Below, one piece after another: positions 8,295 through 16,296 of a stretch of 40,926 nt of DNA (positions are counted from its first letter, which is position 1; each line of letters starts with the position of its first letter). The notes beneath the pieces are model-generated. The model saw only the letters and a list, made by a program, of their open reading frames with translations, ran no database searches and was not told the origin of the DNA. The translations under genes and the position numbers were made by a program. The stretch is from Lachnospiraceae bacterium (GTDB lineage: Bacteria > Bacillota > Clostridia > Lachnospirales > Lachnospiraceae), in contig JAGARW010000097.1 of assembly GCA_017621975.1 (NCBI GenBank), positions 1 to 40,926 on the forward strand, given 5' to 3'.

Positions 8295-8741
8295 TTATGC
8301 CAGTCTCTCGCCGACAAGACGATTGACCAGTCCTCCGTCCGCCCTGCCTTTTACCTTCGGCATCAGCTCTTTCATGATCCTTCCTTTGTCTTTGCCCGTC
8401 GGCGTCTCGATCCCAAGTCCGCTTATCACCTCTGCAATGACCCCTCGGATTTCCTCCTCCGACATTTCTTCCGGCGCAAATTCCTGATATACGGCGAGTC
8501 TCGCCCTGCATTCCTCTATAATATCCGTCCGGTCGGCAGGCGCGGATTCCATCGTTTCCTTCGTCTGCTTCATCTCTTTTTTCACGACCTCGAACTCTTC
8601 CGCTTCCGTCAGATCGGCTCTTTTGTCGATCGCTTTGTTTTTCAGCACGGAGAGCAGCATGGAAAGAGAATCCTTCCTCTGCTTATCCTTATTTTTCATC
8701 GCCGCTACCATTTCCGCGCGGACTGTGTCGATCATCGACAT
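8295..8741 (-). CDS. GatB/YqeY domain-containing protein
   Basis: A 148-residue soluble protein matching the usual length of the YqeY family, which resembles the tail domain of the GatB amidotransferase subunit. Its role is undetermined; an aminoacyl-tRNA-related function is assumed from the fold. The start MIDTVRAEMVAAMKNKDKQ, the KKEMKQ block and the C-terminal MKELMPKVKGRADGGLVN are family hallmarks. I chose the ATG at 8741 because AAGGTGG is 7 nt upstream; ATGs at 8747 and 8783 fit less well. A divergent promoter at 8784-8812 serves it. Confidence 0.88.
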   Translation of the reverse strand: MSMIDTVRAEMVAAMKNKDKQRKDSLSMLLSVLKNKAIDKRADLTEAEEFEVVKKEMKQTKETMESAPADRTDIIEECRARLAVYQEFAPEEMSEEEIRGVIAEVISGLGIETPTGKDKGRIMKELMPKVKGRADGGLVNRLVGERLA

Positions 8742-8783
8742 ATTCATTCCACCTTTCTGTAAATATATTCGTTTTCTATCCAC

Positions 8784-8812
8784 AGTTTAACCCCGTTTTA
8801 TTCGAAAAACAA
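8784..8812 (-). promoter_or_regulatory. Sigma-A promoter of the YqeY gene
   Basis: On the minus strand TTGTTT (8812-8807), 17-nt spacer, TAAACT (8789-8784), about 43 bp upstream of the start codon. Confidence 0.55.
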
Positions 8813-8864
8813 GGCGTCCTCCCCGATACTTTGATTTTTCTTGTGTTATTCCGATAATTTTTTC

Positions 8865-8893
8865 TTGCATTCCTCCGCTTTCTGGTATATACT
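8865..8893 (+). promoter_or_regulatory. Sigma-A promoter of the Mn-riboswitch/P-type ATPase transcript
   Basis: TTGCAT (8865-8870), 17-nt spacer, TATACT (8888-8893). The predicted start near 8900 is about 27 nt before the riboswitch aptamer. Confidence 0.75.
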
Positions 8894-8903
8894 ACCTTCA
8901 CAA

Positions 8904-8924
8904 TGAAATGATTCTCATTTTTCA
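8904..8924 (+). promoter_or_regulatory. Fur-like operator overlapping the ATPase transcription start
   Basis: The 21-bp stretch contains the dyad AAATGA-TTC-TCATTT within TGAAATGATTCTCATTTTTC, closely resembling Fur-family boxes (ATGATTCTCAT core). It starts 10 bp after the -10 box, so a bound repressor would block transcription initiation. Which Fur-family protein would bind (Fur, PerR or Zur) cannot be told from the sequence. Confidence 0.45.
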
Positions 8925-8926
8925 CA

Positions 8927-9010
8927 GAAAAAGGGAGTAGTTTTAATACATTGTCACCATCACGCCGCTTGCGGCTGGCAATGTATGCCGATTCGGTTAC
9001 AAGACTTTTT
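8927..9010 (+). ncRNA. yybP-ykoY manganese riboswitch
   Basis: The aptamer is recognisable by the conserved GGGAGTAG at 8933-8940, P1 (AAAAAG 8928-8933 with CTTTTT 9005-9010), P2 (ATACATTG 8946-8953 with CAATGTAT 8979-8986), inner stem P3 (GCCGC 8964-8968 with GCGGC 8971-8975), a GCCG-ATT-CGGT stem (8987-8997) and the conserved ACAAGAC (8999-9005). Known members bind Mn2+ and control Mn exporters and P-type ATPases. Here the 3' strand of P1 is also the 5' strand of the terminator at 9001-9051, so Mn2+ binding should favour read-through, switching the gene on. Confidence 0.85.
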
Positions 9011-9056
9011 ATGTTTTATTTGCAATGTGCAGATAATACATGAAGAGTCTTTTTTT
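9001..9056 (+). terminator. Terminator / expression platform of the Mn riboswitch
   Basis: AAGACTTTTTATGT (9001-9014) pairs with ACATGAAGAGTCTT (9038-9051, with G-U pairs), followed by seven T. Its 5' arm overlaps the P1 strand of the aptamer, so terminator and ligand-bound aptamer exclude each other. A palindromic repeat begins within 8 bp of the T-tract. Confidence 0.8.
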
Positions 9057-9063
9057 GTTATCC

Positions 9064-9369
9064 AGATTCGGGGCAAAAGGTTTTATTGAAAACTGGCATT
9101 GTCAAATTGCACAATATATTTTGTTGACTGTGCCTGCGCAGGATATCAGACTTTCTTAGCGTTCCGTCGTTTTCAGCAATTTTCGGACACGATGTCCGAA
9201 AAAGGCGAAGCTGAGCCATGGATGGCGAATCTGCGCCGATTGCGTCAGCTTACCTTAGAGCATTGCTGGAACGCTTAGAAAGACTTATATCCGAAGCCCG
9301 GTACAGGGAATAAAATTTTTGTGCAATTTGACGCGGCATTTTAAAAATAAATCCTTTCCCCTCAGAATC
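9064..9369. repeat. Palindromic MITE-like element, copy 1 (306 bp)
   Basis: The whole element is one long imperfect inverted repeat with no ORF. The outer arm AGATTCGGGGCAAAAGG (9064-9080) matches the other end read in reverse (AGATTCTGAGGGGAAAGG). Further in, GTCAAATTGCACAA is found at both ends, then GGATAT-AG-CTTTCTTAGCGTTCCG-type arms, and a centre with GGCGAAGCTGAGCCATGG and a TTTCGGACA/TGTCCGAAA hairpin. Direct repeats TTATCC flank it (9058-9063 and 9370-9375). Copies 2 and 3 lie at about 22526-22843 and 35026-35223. It separates the Mn riboswitch from the ATPase gene. No transposase is present, so any mobility would depend on an enzyme supplied in trans. Confidence 0.8.
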
Positions 9370-9406
9370 TTATCCCAAAAGTCCAATCTACCGAAAGGAG
9401 ACGCTT

Positions 9407-12160
9407 ATGAAAAACGCATACCAAAAAACGATTCAGGAATTATTCGACGAATTTAATACCGGCGACGCCGGACTGAGCGGCGAGGAGGCGGCACGCCGTC
9501 TTGAACGCTGCGGCGCGAACGAGCTGCAGGCAGAAAAGAAAACGCCGCTGATCCTCGTCTTTGCGAAGCAGTTTCAGGATCTGCTCGTTTTGATCCTGAT
9601 CGCCGCCGCTGTGATCTCATGGATTTCCGGCAATGAGGAAAGCACACTTGTTATTTTTGCCGTAATCATCTTAAACGCGCTGCTCGGAACGATCCAACAG
9701 CAAAAAGCGCAAAAATCGCTCGATTCCTTAAAGGCGATGTCCGCGCCCCACGCCCGCCTCCTGCGCGATCATGAGAAAACGGACGTTCCGGCCGCGCAGA
9801 TTGTCCCCGGAGATATTCTGCTGCTCGAAGCGGGAGATATTGTCGCCGCCGACGGGCGTATTCTCAACTGCTATTCCCTGCAAGTCAACGAAAGCTCTCT
9901 GACCGGCGAATCCGCAGGCGTGGAAAAGCAGGACGGCGCGCTTAAGCAGGAGCTTCCGCTCGCCGACCGCACCAATATGGTCTATTCCGGCAGTCTCGTC
10001 ACCTACGGACGCGCAAAGGTGCTCGTCACCGCTACCGGGATGCAGACCGAAATCGGAAAAATCGCTTCCCTTATGAACGCGTCCAAAGCACGGAAAACGC
10101 CGCTCCAGACGGCGCTCGATCACTTCAGCAAACGGCTTGCCGCCGTCATTTTAGCGATCTGCCTCGTCGTATTTCTGCTCGGCATTTTCCGGGATATGAC
10201 GGTGCTCGATTCTCTCCTGTTTGCCGTCGCCCTCGCCGTCGCGGCTATCCCCGAAGCGCTTTCCTCGATCGTTACGATCGTGCAGGCGCTCGGTACGCAG
10301 AAAATGGCGAAGGAACACGCGATCCTGAAGGATCTGAAGGCGGTCGAAACGCTCGGCTGCGTTTCCGTGATCTGCTCTGACAAGACCGGCACGCTCACGC
10401 AAAACCGGATGACAGTGCGGCAGGTCTATACGGGCGGAGCGCTGCTTTCTCCCGATGAACTCGATTTAAAAAATCCGCTTCACAGGCTTCTGCTTTACGA
10501 CGCCGTGCTCGCCAACGATTCTGTTCTGACGCCGTCGGACGCTCCCGCCCTGACGCAGAGCGCCATGTTCACAAACATTGACCCGGACGCGTCCGGTATC
10601 GGCGATCCGACGGAATATTGCCTGCTGCAGATGGCGCGTCAGGCAAAGGTCGACGAGACCGTACTGCGCGATATGATGCCGCGCCTTCAGGAGATCCCTT
10701 TCGACTCCGTCAGAAAGCTGATGAGCGTTAAATGCATGCTTCACGCATCTCCCGCATTCTTTGTCAAGGGAGCCGTTGACGAGCTGCTTTCGCGCACGAC
10801 GCATACCGCCGTCCTGCGCGGGCAGACAGACCGGGGCGGCGACGGTTCTTTTGGCGGCGAGGCACAGAGCCGCGATTCCCTTTCGGGCGCGTCCGCCCGT
10901 CTGGAGATTCGTCCTCTCACAGAAGCGGATAAAGCGGCTATTATACGGCAGAACGAAGCGTTTTCTCAGGCAGGTCTGCGCGTTCTCGCCTTTGCTTATC
11001 GGGAGCTTTCGGAAGATAAGGATCTGACTGCGGACTCGGAACGCGGACTTTGTTTCCTCGGCCTCGTCTCTATCATAGACCCGCCCCGCCCGGAATCCGC
11101 GCAGGCGGTAAGCCAAGCAAAGAAAGCCGGCATCCGTCCGGTCATGATTACCGGGGATCATAAGATCACCGCCGCCGCGATCGCAAAGCAGATCGGTATG
11201 TTAGAAGAAGGCGGTCTTGCAATAACAGGAAACGAACTCGATCAAATGTCCGACGATGAGCTGTCTTCCAAAATAGAACAAATTTCCGTCTATGCGCGCG
11301 TTTCTCCTGAAAACAAAATCCGCATTGTGGAAAGCTGGCAGAAGAAAGGACATATCGTCGCCATGACAGGCGACGGCGTCAACGACGCGCCCGCCTTAAA
11401 AAAATCTGACATCGGTGTCGCAATGGGGATTACCGGAACCGACGTTTCCAAAGACGCGGCGTCCATGATCCTAACGGACGACAATTTTGCGACCATCATC
11501 AAAGCGGTCGCAAACGGAAGAAATGTTTATAAAAATATACGAAACGCAGTCTTATTCCTGCTGTCGGGAAATACGGCGGCAATTATGGCGGTCCTGTTTA
11601 CTTCCGTCGCCGCTCTTCCCGTCCCGTTTATGCCGGTGCAGCTTTTATTTATCAATCTGATCACCGATTCTCTGCCCGCCATTGCGATCGGTATGGAACA
11701 GGACTCCGCGGATCTGCTTTCCGAAAAACCGCGCGGACAGGGAGAGCCGCTCCTTAACGCCCCTCTCTACAGGCGGCTCCTGGCACAGGGCTTTCTGATC
11801 GCGGCGTCTACGCTGGCAGCCTATGGTATCGGCCTGCGGGAAAGCCCCACTGCCGCCTGCACGATGGCGTTCTCTACGCTGACCGCGGCAAGACTGTTTC
11901 ACGGCTTTAACTGCCGGAGCGGACAGAGCATTTTCCGCATAGGCCTTTGCAGCAACAAATACAGTCTCGCGGCTTTCGCCTGCGGTATGGCGCTGCTTGC
12001 CGCCGTCCTGCTTCTGCCGCCGCTGCAGCCGCTGTTTTCCGTTACGACGCTCGGCGGAAGCAGGCTCGCCTCCGTTTTCCTGCTCGCCCTGCTGCCGACC
12101 GCGCTCATACAGGCAAAACGGCTTTTAACGGAGAAAGCGTCCGTTTCCCAAATAATATAA
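9407..12160 (+). CDS. P-type cation-transporting ATPase (Ca2+/Mn2+ type, P2)
   Basis: A 917-residue membrane pump. An N-terminal cation-ATPase domain (to about 75) is followed by TGES actuator motif (166-169), IPEAL in TM4 (281-285), phosphorylation motif with D325 in DKTGTLT, nucleotide-binding KGA (454-456), hinge GDGVND (655-660) and ten likely membrane segments. TM6 has INLITD (N750, D754), which fits a PMR1-like single metal site. The usual IPEGL is IPEAL. A low-complexity Gly/Ser/Arg insert (about 470-498) interrupts the N domain. The Mn riboswitch upstream supports Mn2+ export; Ca2+ is also possible. GAAAGGAG precedes the ATG. Confidence 0.9.
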   Translation: MKNAYQKTIQELFDEFNTGDAGLSGEEAARRLERCGANELQAEKKTPLILVFAKQFQDLLVLILIAAAVISWISGNEESTLVIFAVIILNALLGTIQQQKAQKSLDSLKAMSAPHARLLRDHEKTDVPAAQIVPGDILLLEAGDIVAADGRILNCYSLQVNESSLTGESAGVEKQDGALKQELPLADRTNMVYSGSLVTYGRAKVLVTATGMQTEIGKIASLMNASKARKTPLQTALDHFSKRLAAVILAICLVVFLLGIFRDMTVLDSLLFAVALAVAAIPEALSSIVTIVQALGTQKMAKEHAILKDLKAVETLGCVSVICSDKTGTLTQNRMTVRQVYTGGALLSPDELDLKNPLHRLLLYDAVLANDSVLTPSDAPALTQSAMFTNIDPDASGIGDPTEYCLLQMARQAKVDETVLRDMMPRLQEIPFDSVRKLMSVKCMLHASPAFFVKGAVDELLSRTTHTAVLRGQTDRGGDGSFGGEAQSRDSLSGASARLEIRPLTEADKAAIIRQNEAFSQAGLRVLAFAYRELSEDKDLTADSERGLCFLGLVSIIDPPRPESAQAVSQAKKAGIRPVMITGDHKITAAAIAKQIGMLEEGGLAITGNELDQMSDDELSSKIEQISVYARVSPENKIRIVESWQKKGHIVAMTGDGVNDAPALKKSDIGVAMGITGTDVSKDAASMILTDDNFATIIKAVANGRNVYKNIRNAVLFLLSGNTAAIMAVLFTSVAALPVPFMPVQLLFINLITDSLPAIAIGMEQDSADLLSEKPRGQGEPLLNAPLYRRLLAQGFLIAASTLAAYGIGLRESPTAACTMAFSTLTAARLFHGFNCRSGQSIFRIGLCSNKYSLAAFACGMALLAAVLLLPPLQPLFSVTTLGGSRLASVFLLALLPTALIQAKRLLTEKASVSQII

Positions 12161-12184
12161 AAAGGATCCTATGAAATAAAAGAA

Positions 12185-12219
12185 CGGCGTCTTCCGAGCT
12201 TGATTTTCGAAAGGCGCCG
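12185..12219. terminator. Bidirectional terminator between the ATPase and GH36 genes
   Basis: CGGCGTCTT (12185-12193) pairs with AAGGCGCCG (12211-12219). On the minus strand it is followed by TTCTTTTATTT, a good U-tract for the GH36 operon. On the plus strand it is followed by CCATTTTC, a weaker one for the ATPase gene. Confidence 0.65.
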
Positions 12220-12256
12220 CCATTTTCAGCCGGCTCCGGCGTTTCTCTTTTTTCTT

Positions 12257-14356
12257 TTATTTCTCCCTCAGATACACCGCCACAGCCTTCATATCCTCTG
12301 TTATCGTAAGAAGCAGCTTTCCGTCTTTGATCCGAACCTGCTCTTCCTCAAAGGAATACACGTCCGCGATCTCATAATCCGCCGGAAGCGGCACAGACAC
12401 CTCGCATCCCGCGCTCTCATGAAAGCCGTGGATCAGCGCGTAAGCGCCGCCCTGTCCGCTGCGGACGATTCCCTGCCATCCCTTCGGGTTACGGTAGCTC
12501 GTCACTTCCATTCCGTAACGCATCGTAAAGCCTTTTTTGATGATCGGGGAAATCTTTTGATAAAAAGCGATTCCTGTATCGACGACCCGCCACTGTTCCT
12601 TTGTCAGGCCGCATACGTCCCCGGAAACGCACATTCTTCCCAAAAAGGTATTGGCGATCGAATATGCGATCCGTTTCAGAGAATCTTCCTTTCGGATCAC
12701 CGCCCATATCTGGCTCTGTCTCGGCAGGATCGCCCGATGCAGATTCGCCGCAATGATCGGGATCTCCTCGCATTCGTGAGCGTCCGAAAAAGAAGCCATA
12801 CTGCATTCCGACATTGTCAGCGGCTCCAGTCTGTGTCCGCCGGAAGCGCAGTTTTCCAGAATAATATCTGGAACTTCTTTTCTGACTCTGCGCAGAAAGG
12901 CAAGCGCTCCTTCCATATTCTGACGCAGTCCCTCTCCAAGCGATTCCGCTCCGTCGCAGCCGATTCCGATCGTATCGTTGTAATCGATCTTCATATATTC
13001 AAACCCGTATTTTTTTAACGTGCCGATTACCCTTTCCGCCAGATACTCCTGTACAAACGGCTGGCGCATATCCCAGAAACGCCGCATTGTCGTCGTCAAT
13101 ACGCTTCCGTCCCTGTGCAGCAGATGTTCTTCCATCCCGTACGCCTTTGACGCCGATCCTACGTTTTCGATCTCAAACCAGATCCCCGGCTTCATCCCGT
13201 TTTCTTTGATAAAGGAGACCGTTTTTTCCAGTCCTTCCGGAAACAGCTCCTTTGAAACCTCATAGTCCCCCATCGAGATATCCCACGGAACTCCCTCCTG
13301 CTTATACCAGCCGCAGTCGATCACAAAATAGGAAAATCCCTTTCCCCGGATCGTTTCCACGATCTCTTTGATATTTTCATGAGAAGGGCATCCCCACGTC
13401 GTACAATATTCGTTAAATACGATCGGCAGCTCCTGTTCGCATTCCGCTCCCTCGTCCGCCTCTTTTTCCAGAGCCTGCGTCATCCGCTGGAAGATCGTTT
13501 CCGTATTGTCTGATCTGCAAACGGACAGGATCGCTTCCGGCGTCTGAAAGCGCCCGCCGGGTTTTACCGTTTTCATCCAGTGCCCCGACTCTCTGTCCGC
13601 AAGGCCGCCCGACATCTGCACCGCGTCGCCTCTGCGGTATACCTCCATCTGCCACGACGCGTTATGCGCAATCTGCGCGCCCCAGAAGACATGATTTCTT
13701 TTATCCTCCAGCACAAGACACGGGAAATAACCGTTGACCGGCATCGAGCCCGCCTGACCGAACCGCTCCGCTCTCACCGCGTGCCCTTCCCACGACGGCT
13801 CAAGCTGCAGCTCTTCCAACGTTCTTGATTCCAGCCTGCCTTCCATACTCCATACGCTGCGGAGACGGTGCATTATAATACTGTCGTGCTCGTCTCCTTC
13901 CAGAAACGGCGATATCTTGCCGAGGGAAAAGCTCGAAAACAATTCTAACGCTGCGTCTTTTTCTCCTTCATTATAAAAAATGCAGAAAGTCCTTACATTC
14001 TTTTCGCCCGTTCTCCAGATAAGCCGGTGCTCGATCCTGTAATTCCTGTGGTCCCGAAGGAAGGTGCATATCTCCTTTCCCGTTTTCGTTTCTCTGACTT
14101 CCTGCTTCTCGTACCGAAAATCCTCTACCGTTTTTCCCTGCCGGAGCGTCCTTCCGCCCGCATAGCCGCCGGGATAGATATCTCCGGCTATTTTGATCTG
14201 CACAAGGCTGTCCGCGTACGGTTTTTCTCTTTTCTGTTCCCTGTATTCCATATCGGCGGGAAGCAGTACGAGCTCGGGATTTTTTGTCTCCCCGTCCAGT
14301 ACGTATACCGCCTGCATATCGCCAAGCCGATAAGTATCGATTCTTTTTTCCACCAT
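12257..14356 (-). CDS. Alpha-galactosidase, GH36 family
   Basis: 699 residues with no signal peptide, so probably cytosolic. It should hydrolyse alpha-galactosides (melibiose, raffinose-type) brought in by the ABC transporter next to it. An N-terminal beta-sandwich (about 1-300) is followed by a TIM barrel with FVIDCGWY (344-351), GIWFEIENVG (391-400), the nucleophile region YMKIDYN (D458), ENCASGGHR (501-509) and the acid/base region FSDAHE (D525), then a C-terminal beta-domain. The spacing of 67 residues between the two Asp fits GH36. The acid/base motif differs from the common SDNTDA, which suggests a distinct subgroup, so the exact substrate is uncertain. Last gene of the transporter operon. 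Confidence 0.85.
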   Translation of the reverse strand: MVEKRIDTYRLGDMQAVYVLDGETKNPELVLLPADMEYREQKREKPYADSLVQIKIAGDIYPGGYAGGRTLRQGKTVEDFRYEKQEVRETKTGKEICTFLRDHRNYRIEHRLIWRTGEKNVRTFCIFYNEGEKDAALELFSSFSLGKISPFLEGDEHDSIIMHRLRSVWSMEGRLESRTLEELQLEPSWEGHAVRAERFGQAGSMPVNGYFPCLVLEDKRNHVFWGAQIAHNASWQMEVYRRGDAVQMSGGLADRESGHWMKTVKPGGRFQTPEAILSVCRSDNTETIFQRMTQALEKEADEGAECEQELPIVFNEYCTTWGCPSHENIKEIVETIRGKGFSYFVIDCGWYKQEGVPWDISMGDYEVSKELFPEGLEKTVSFIKENGMKPGIWFEIENVGSASKAYGMEEHLLHRDGSVLTTTMRRFWDMRQPFVQEYLAERVIGTLKKYGFEYMKIDYNDTIGIGCDGAESLGEGLRQNMEGALAFLRRVRKEVPDIILENCASGGHRLEPLTMSECSMASFSDAHECEEIPIIAANLHRAILPRQSQIWAVIRKEDSLKRIAYSIANTFLGRMCVSGDVCGLTKEQWRVVDTGIAFYQKISPIIKKGFTMRYGMEVTSYRNPKGWQGIVRSGQGGAYALIHGFHESAGCEVSVPLPADYEIADVYSFEEEQVRIKDGKLLLTITEDMKAVAVYLREK

Positions 14357-14421
14357 AATCCTCTCATTTCCTCACGGGCGCATCCCCGCGGCTTCTCCGC
14401 GCCGGAAAGCGCCGCCTTCTT

Positions 14422-15291
14422 CTATCCTTTTACCGCGCCTACCGTCATGCCTTTGATAAAATATTTCTGAAGACTGATGAACAGGATCGCCACCGGCAGT
14501 ACCGATATGACGATCGCCGCCATCGCCGTCGTATAATCGCTCGTCTGCGCGGAAAACAAAGACTGGATCGCGACCGTCAGCGTCTTCAGATTTTTTTTGC
14601 TCACATAAAGGCTTGCCAGCAGATAATCGTTCCATATCTGGAACGCCTGCATAATGACAAGCGTCGCCATCGCCGGTTTCAGCAGCGGCATCACGACCGT
14701 AAAATACGTCCGAAAAACGGAACAGCCGTCTATTCGCGCCGCCTCCTCCAGTTCGATCGGGACGGTAGACATAAAGCTCGTCATCAAAAAGACGCCGAAC
14801 GAAATACCCGTCGCAACGTACATAAAGATAATGCCGTATCTCGTATTCGTCAGATTCAGCTTATATCCGATCATATAAATCGGAAGAAACAGCGCCTGAT
14901 ACGGTATCAGAATTCCGATGATAAAGTAAACGTAGCAGAACCGGAAAAATTTTGCCTTGCATCTCGCGATCGCCCATGCCGTAATCCCGCATAAAAGAGC
15001 CAGAATCAGCACGCTCACCGCCGTATAGAGCAGCGTATTGGTAAAGGTCGTCGCCAGATTCAGCTTATCAAACGCCTTTTTGTAGTTATCAAACTGAAGC
15101 GACGACGGCAGCGCCAGCGGGCTCGTCAGATACAGCTCCTTTTTCGTCTTAAACGAATAATTCAGAATGATCAGAATCGGCGCGATAAAAAGGACTGCGG
15201 CAAACGTCATAAAAATCTGTATAAGCAAAGTCCCTTTCGTATAAGGCGCGGAAGGAATTTGTTCTTTTTCCTTTTTTTTCCAAAATGCCAT
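14422..15291 (-). CDS. ABC sugar transporter permease (MalG type)
   Basis: 289 residues, six predicted membrane segments. The EAA loop that docks the ATPase reads EEAARIDGCSVFRTYFTVVMP (about 190-210). An ATP-binding subunit is absent from this operon. The start codon overlaps the stop of the upstream permease gene (TAATG), so the two are translated together, as expected for a heterodimeric channel. The C-terminus YFIKGMTVGAVKG is typical of the family. Confidence 0.92.
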   Translation of the reverse strand: MAFWKKKEKEQIPSAPYTKGTLLIQIFMTFAAVLFIAPILIILNYSFKTKKELYLTSPLALPSSLQFDNYKKAFDKLNLATTFTNTLLYTAVSVLILALLCGITAWAIARCKAKFFRFCYVYFIIGILIPYQALFLPIYMIGYKLNLTNTRYGIIFMYVATGISFGVFLMTSFMSTVPIELEEAARIDGCSVFRTYFTVVMPLLKPAMATLVIMQAFQIWNDYLLASLYVSKKNLKTLTVAIQSLFSAQTSDYTTAMAAIVISVLPVAILFISLQKYFIKGMTVGAVKG

Positions 15292-16181
15292 TATTGCTGC
15301 ACCTCCCTGCTCTTTAAGCCTTTTACCTGAATCAGCGCCACAAGCAGCAATACGAAAACAAGGGTAACGGACATTGCCGAACCGTAGCCGTACTGTCTTC
15401 CGTTGATCGCCGTCGCATAGGTCTGATAAATGATCGATGTGGACGCCCGTCCGGGGCCTCCTTTCGTCGAAGAGACAAGCAGATCGTATACCTTCAGGGA
15501 ACCCGTCGTAATCCCTACGACGCAGATCGTGATCGCGGGCGCCAGCATCGGGATCGTCACATGGATAAAACGGGTCAGCGCGTTCGCTCCGTCCACCTTG
15601 GCGGCTTCATGCAGCTCGGCCGGGATCGACTGCAGTCCCGCCAGATAAATGAGCATCCAATAACCGATCCACTGCCAGTTATTCGCAATCAGAAGACCCG
15701 AAAGCACCGTCTTTCCGTCTCCGAGCAGCAGAAAGTTAAAATTCGTTCCAAGCAGATCGTTCAGCGCAGGCAGCACGTTGGAAAACATCTTGAGCCACAC
15801 GAAGCCTACGATCAGGGAGCTGATCAGGCACGGAATGAAAAATGCCGTCCGGTACAGCTTCTGCGCTTTGATTCCGCTGTCAAGCGCCACCGCAAATACA
15901 AGCGCCAGCACGTTTTGTATGATCGTGTTGCAGACTGTGAATTTCAGCGTAAACCACCACGCCGCCCGAAAATCCGCATCGTGCAGCAGATCGATATAAT
16001 TCTGCAGACCGACGAAGGGCTTTTCCGCCGTCATACCGTCCCAGCTTGTAAAAGAATAGCGAAACGCCATGAACATCGGAACGATCAGTCCGATCGTAAA
16101 AATAACCATTCCCGGAAGCACCATGACAAAATACTGCTTTTCCAGATTTTTTTCCATAGCGCGCTTTTTTTTCTGTTTCAT
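15291..16181 (-). CDS. ABC sugar transporter permease (MalF type)
   Basis: 296 residues from the ATG at 16181, chosen because AAGGAGG lies 5 nt upstream; an upstream in-frame start at 16226 would lie inside the structured intergenic RNA. Six membrane segments and the EAA loop ELHEAAKVDGANALTRFIHV are visible, followed by IPMLAP. GGPGRASTSIIYQTY near the end is typical of MalF/UgpA-like subunits. It pairs with the MalG-type permease and probably uses the MsmK-like ATPase at 28166-29275. Confidence 0.92.
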   Translation of the reverse strand: MKQKKKRAMEKNLEKQYFVMVLPGMVIFTIGLIVPMFMAFRYSFTSWDGMTAEKPFVGLQNYIDLLHDADFRAAWWFTLKFTVCNTIIQNVLALVFAVALDSGIKAQKLYRTAFFIPCLISSLIVGFVWLKMFSNVLPALNDLLGTNFNFLLLGDGKTVLSGLLIANNWQWIGYWMLIYLAGLQSIPAELHEAAKVDGANALTRFIHVTIPMLAPAITICVVGITTGSLKVYDLLVSSTKGGPGRASTSIIYQTYATAINGRQYGYGSAMSVTLVFVLLLVALIQVKGLKSREVQQ

Positions 16182-16209
16182 TGCATCCTCCTTATCGCTC
16201 TGAAATGAC

Positions 16210-16280
16210 GGAACAAGCCGTCGCACAGGACAGATTTTTCAAATATTTTTGAATCTGTAAAAATCGTTCCATGCGACGGC
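16210..16280 (-). promoter_or_regulatory. Structured intergenic RNA between binding-protein and permease genes
   Basis: On the minus-strand RNA, GCCGTCGCA (16280-16272) pairs with TGCGACGGC (16225-16217) and encloses an inner hairpin ACAGATT/AATCTGT. In addition GGAAC (16270-16266) can pair with GTTCC (16214-16210), crossing the first stem, so a pseudoknot is possible. Hairpins at this place in sugar ABC operons commonly protect the binding-protein mRNA or reduce read-through; here there is no long U-tract, so processing or attenuation is inferred. Confidence 0.5.
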
Positions 16281-16296
16281 CCGCTTTTATTTTATT

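Noticed and set aside
8085-8762. A 225-codon plus-strand ORF
   Set aside because: It runs through the tRNA-Ser gene and antisense to the YqeY gene.
9064-9369. An insertion sequence
   Set aside because: The palindromic repeats contain no ORF of transposase length and no transposase motif, so they were called MITE-like.
12200-13018. A 272-codon plus-strand ORF
   Set aside because: It is antisense to the GH36 gene, whose motifs and length are intact.
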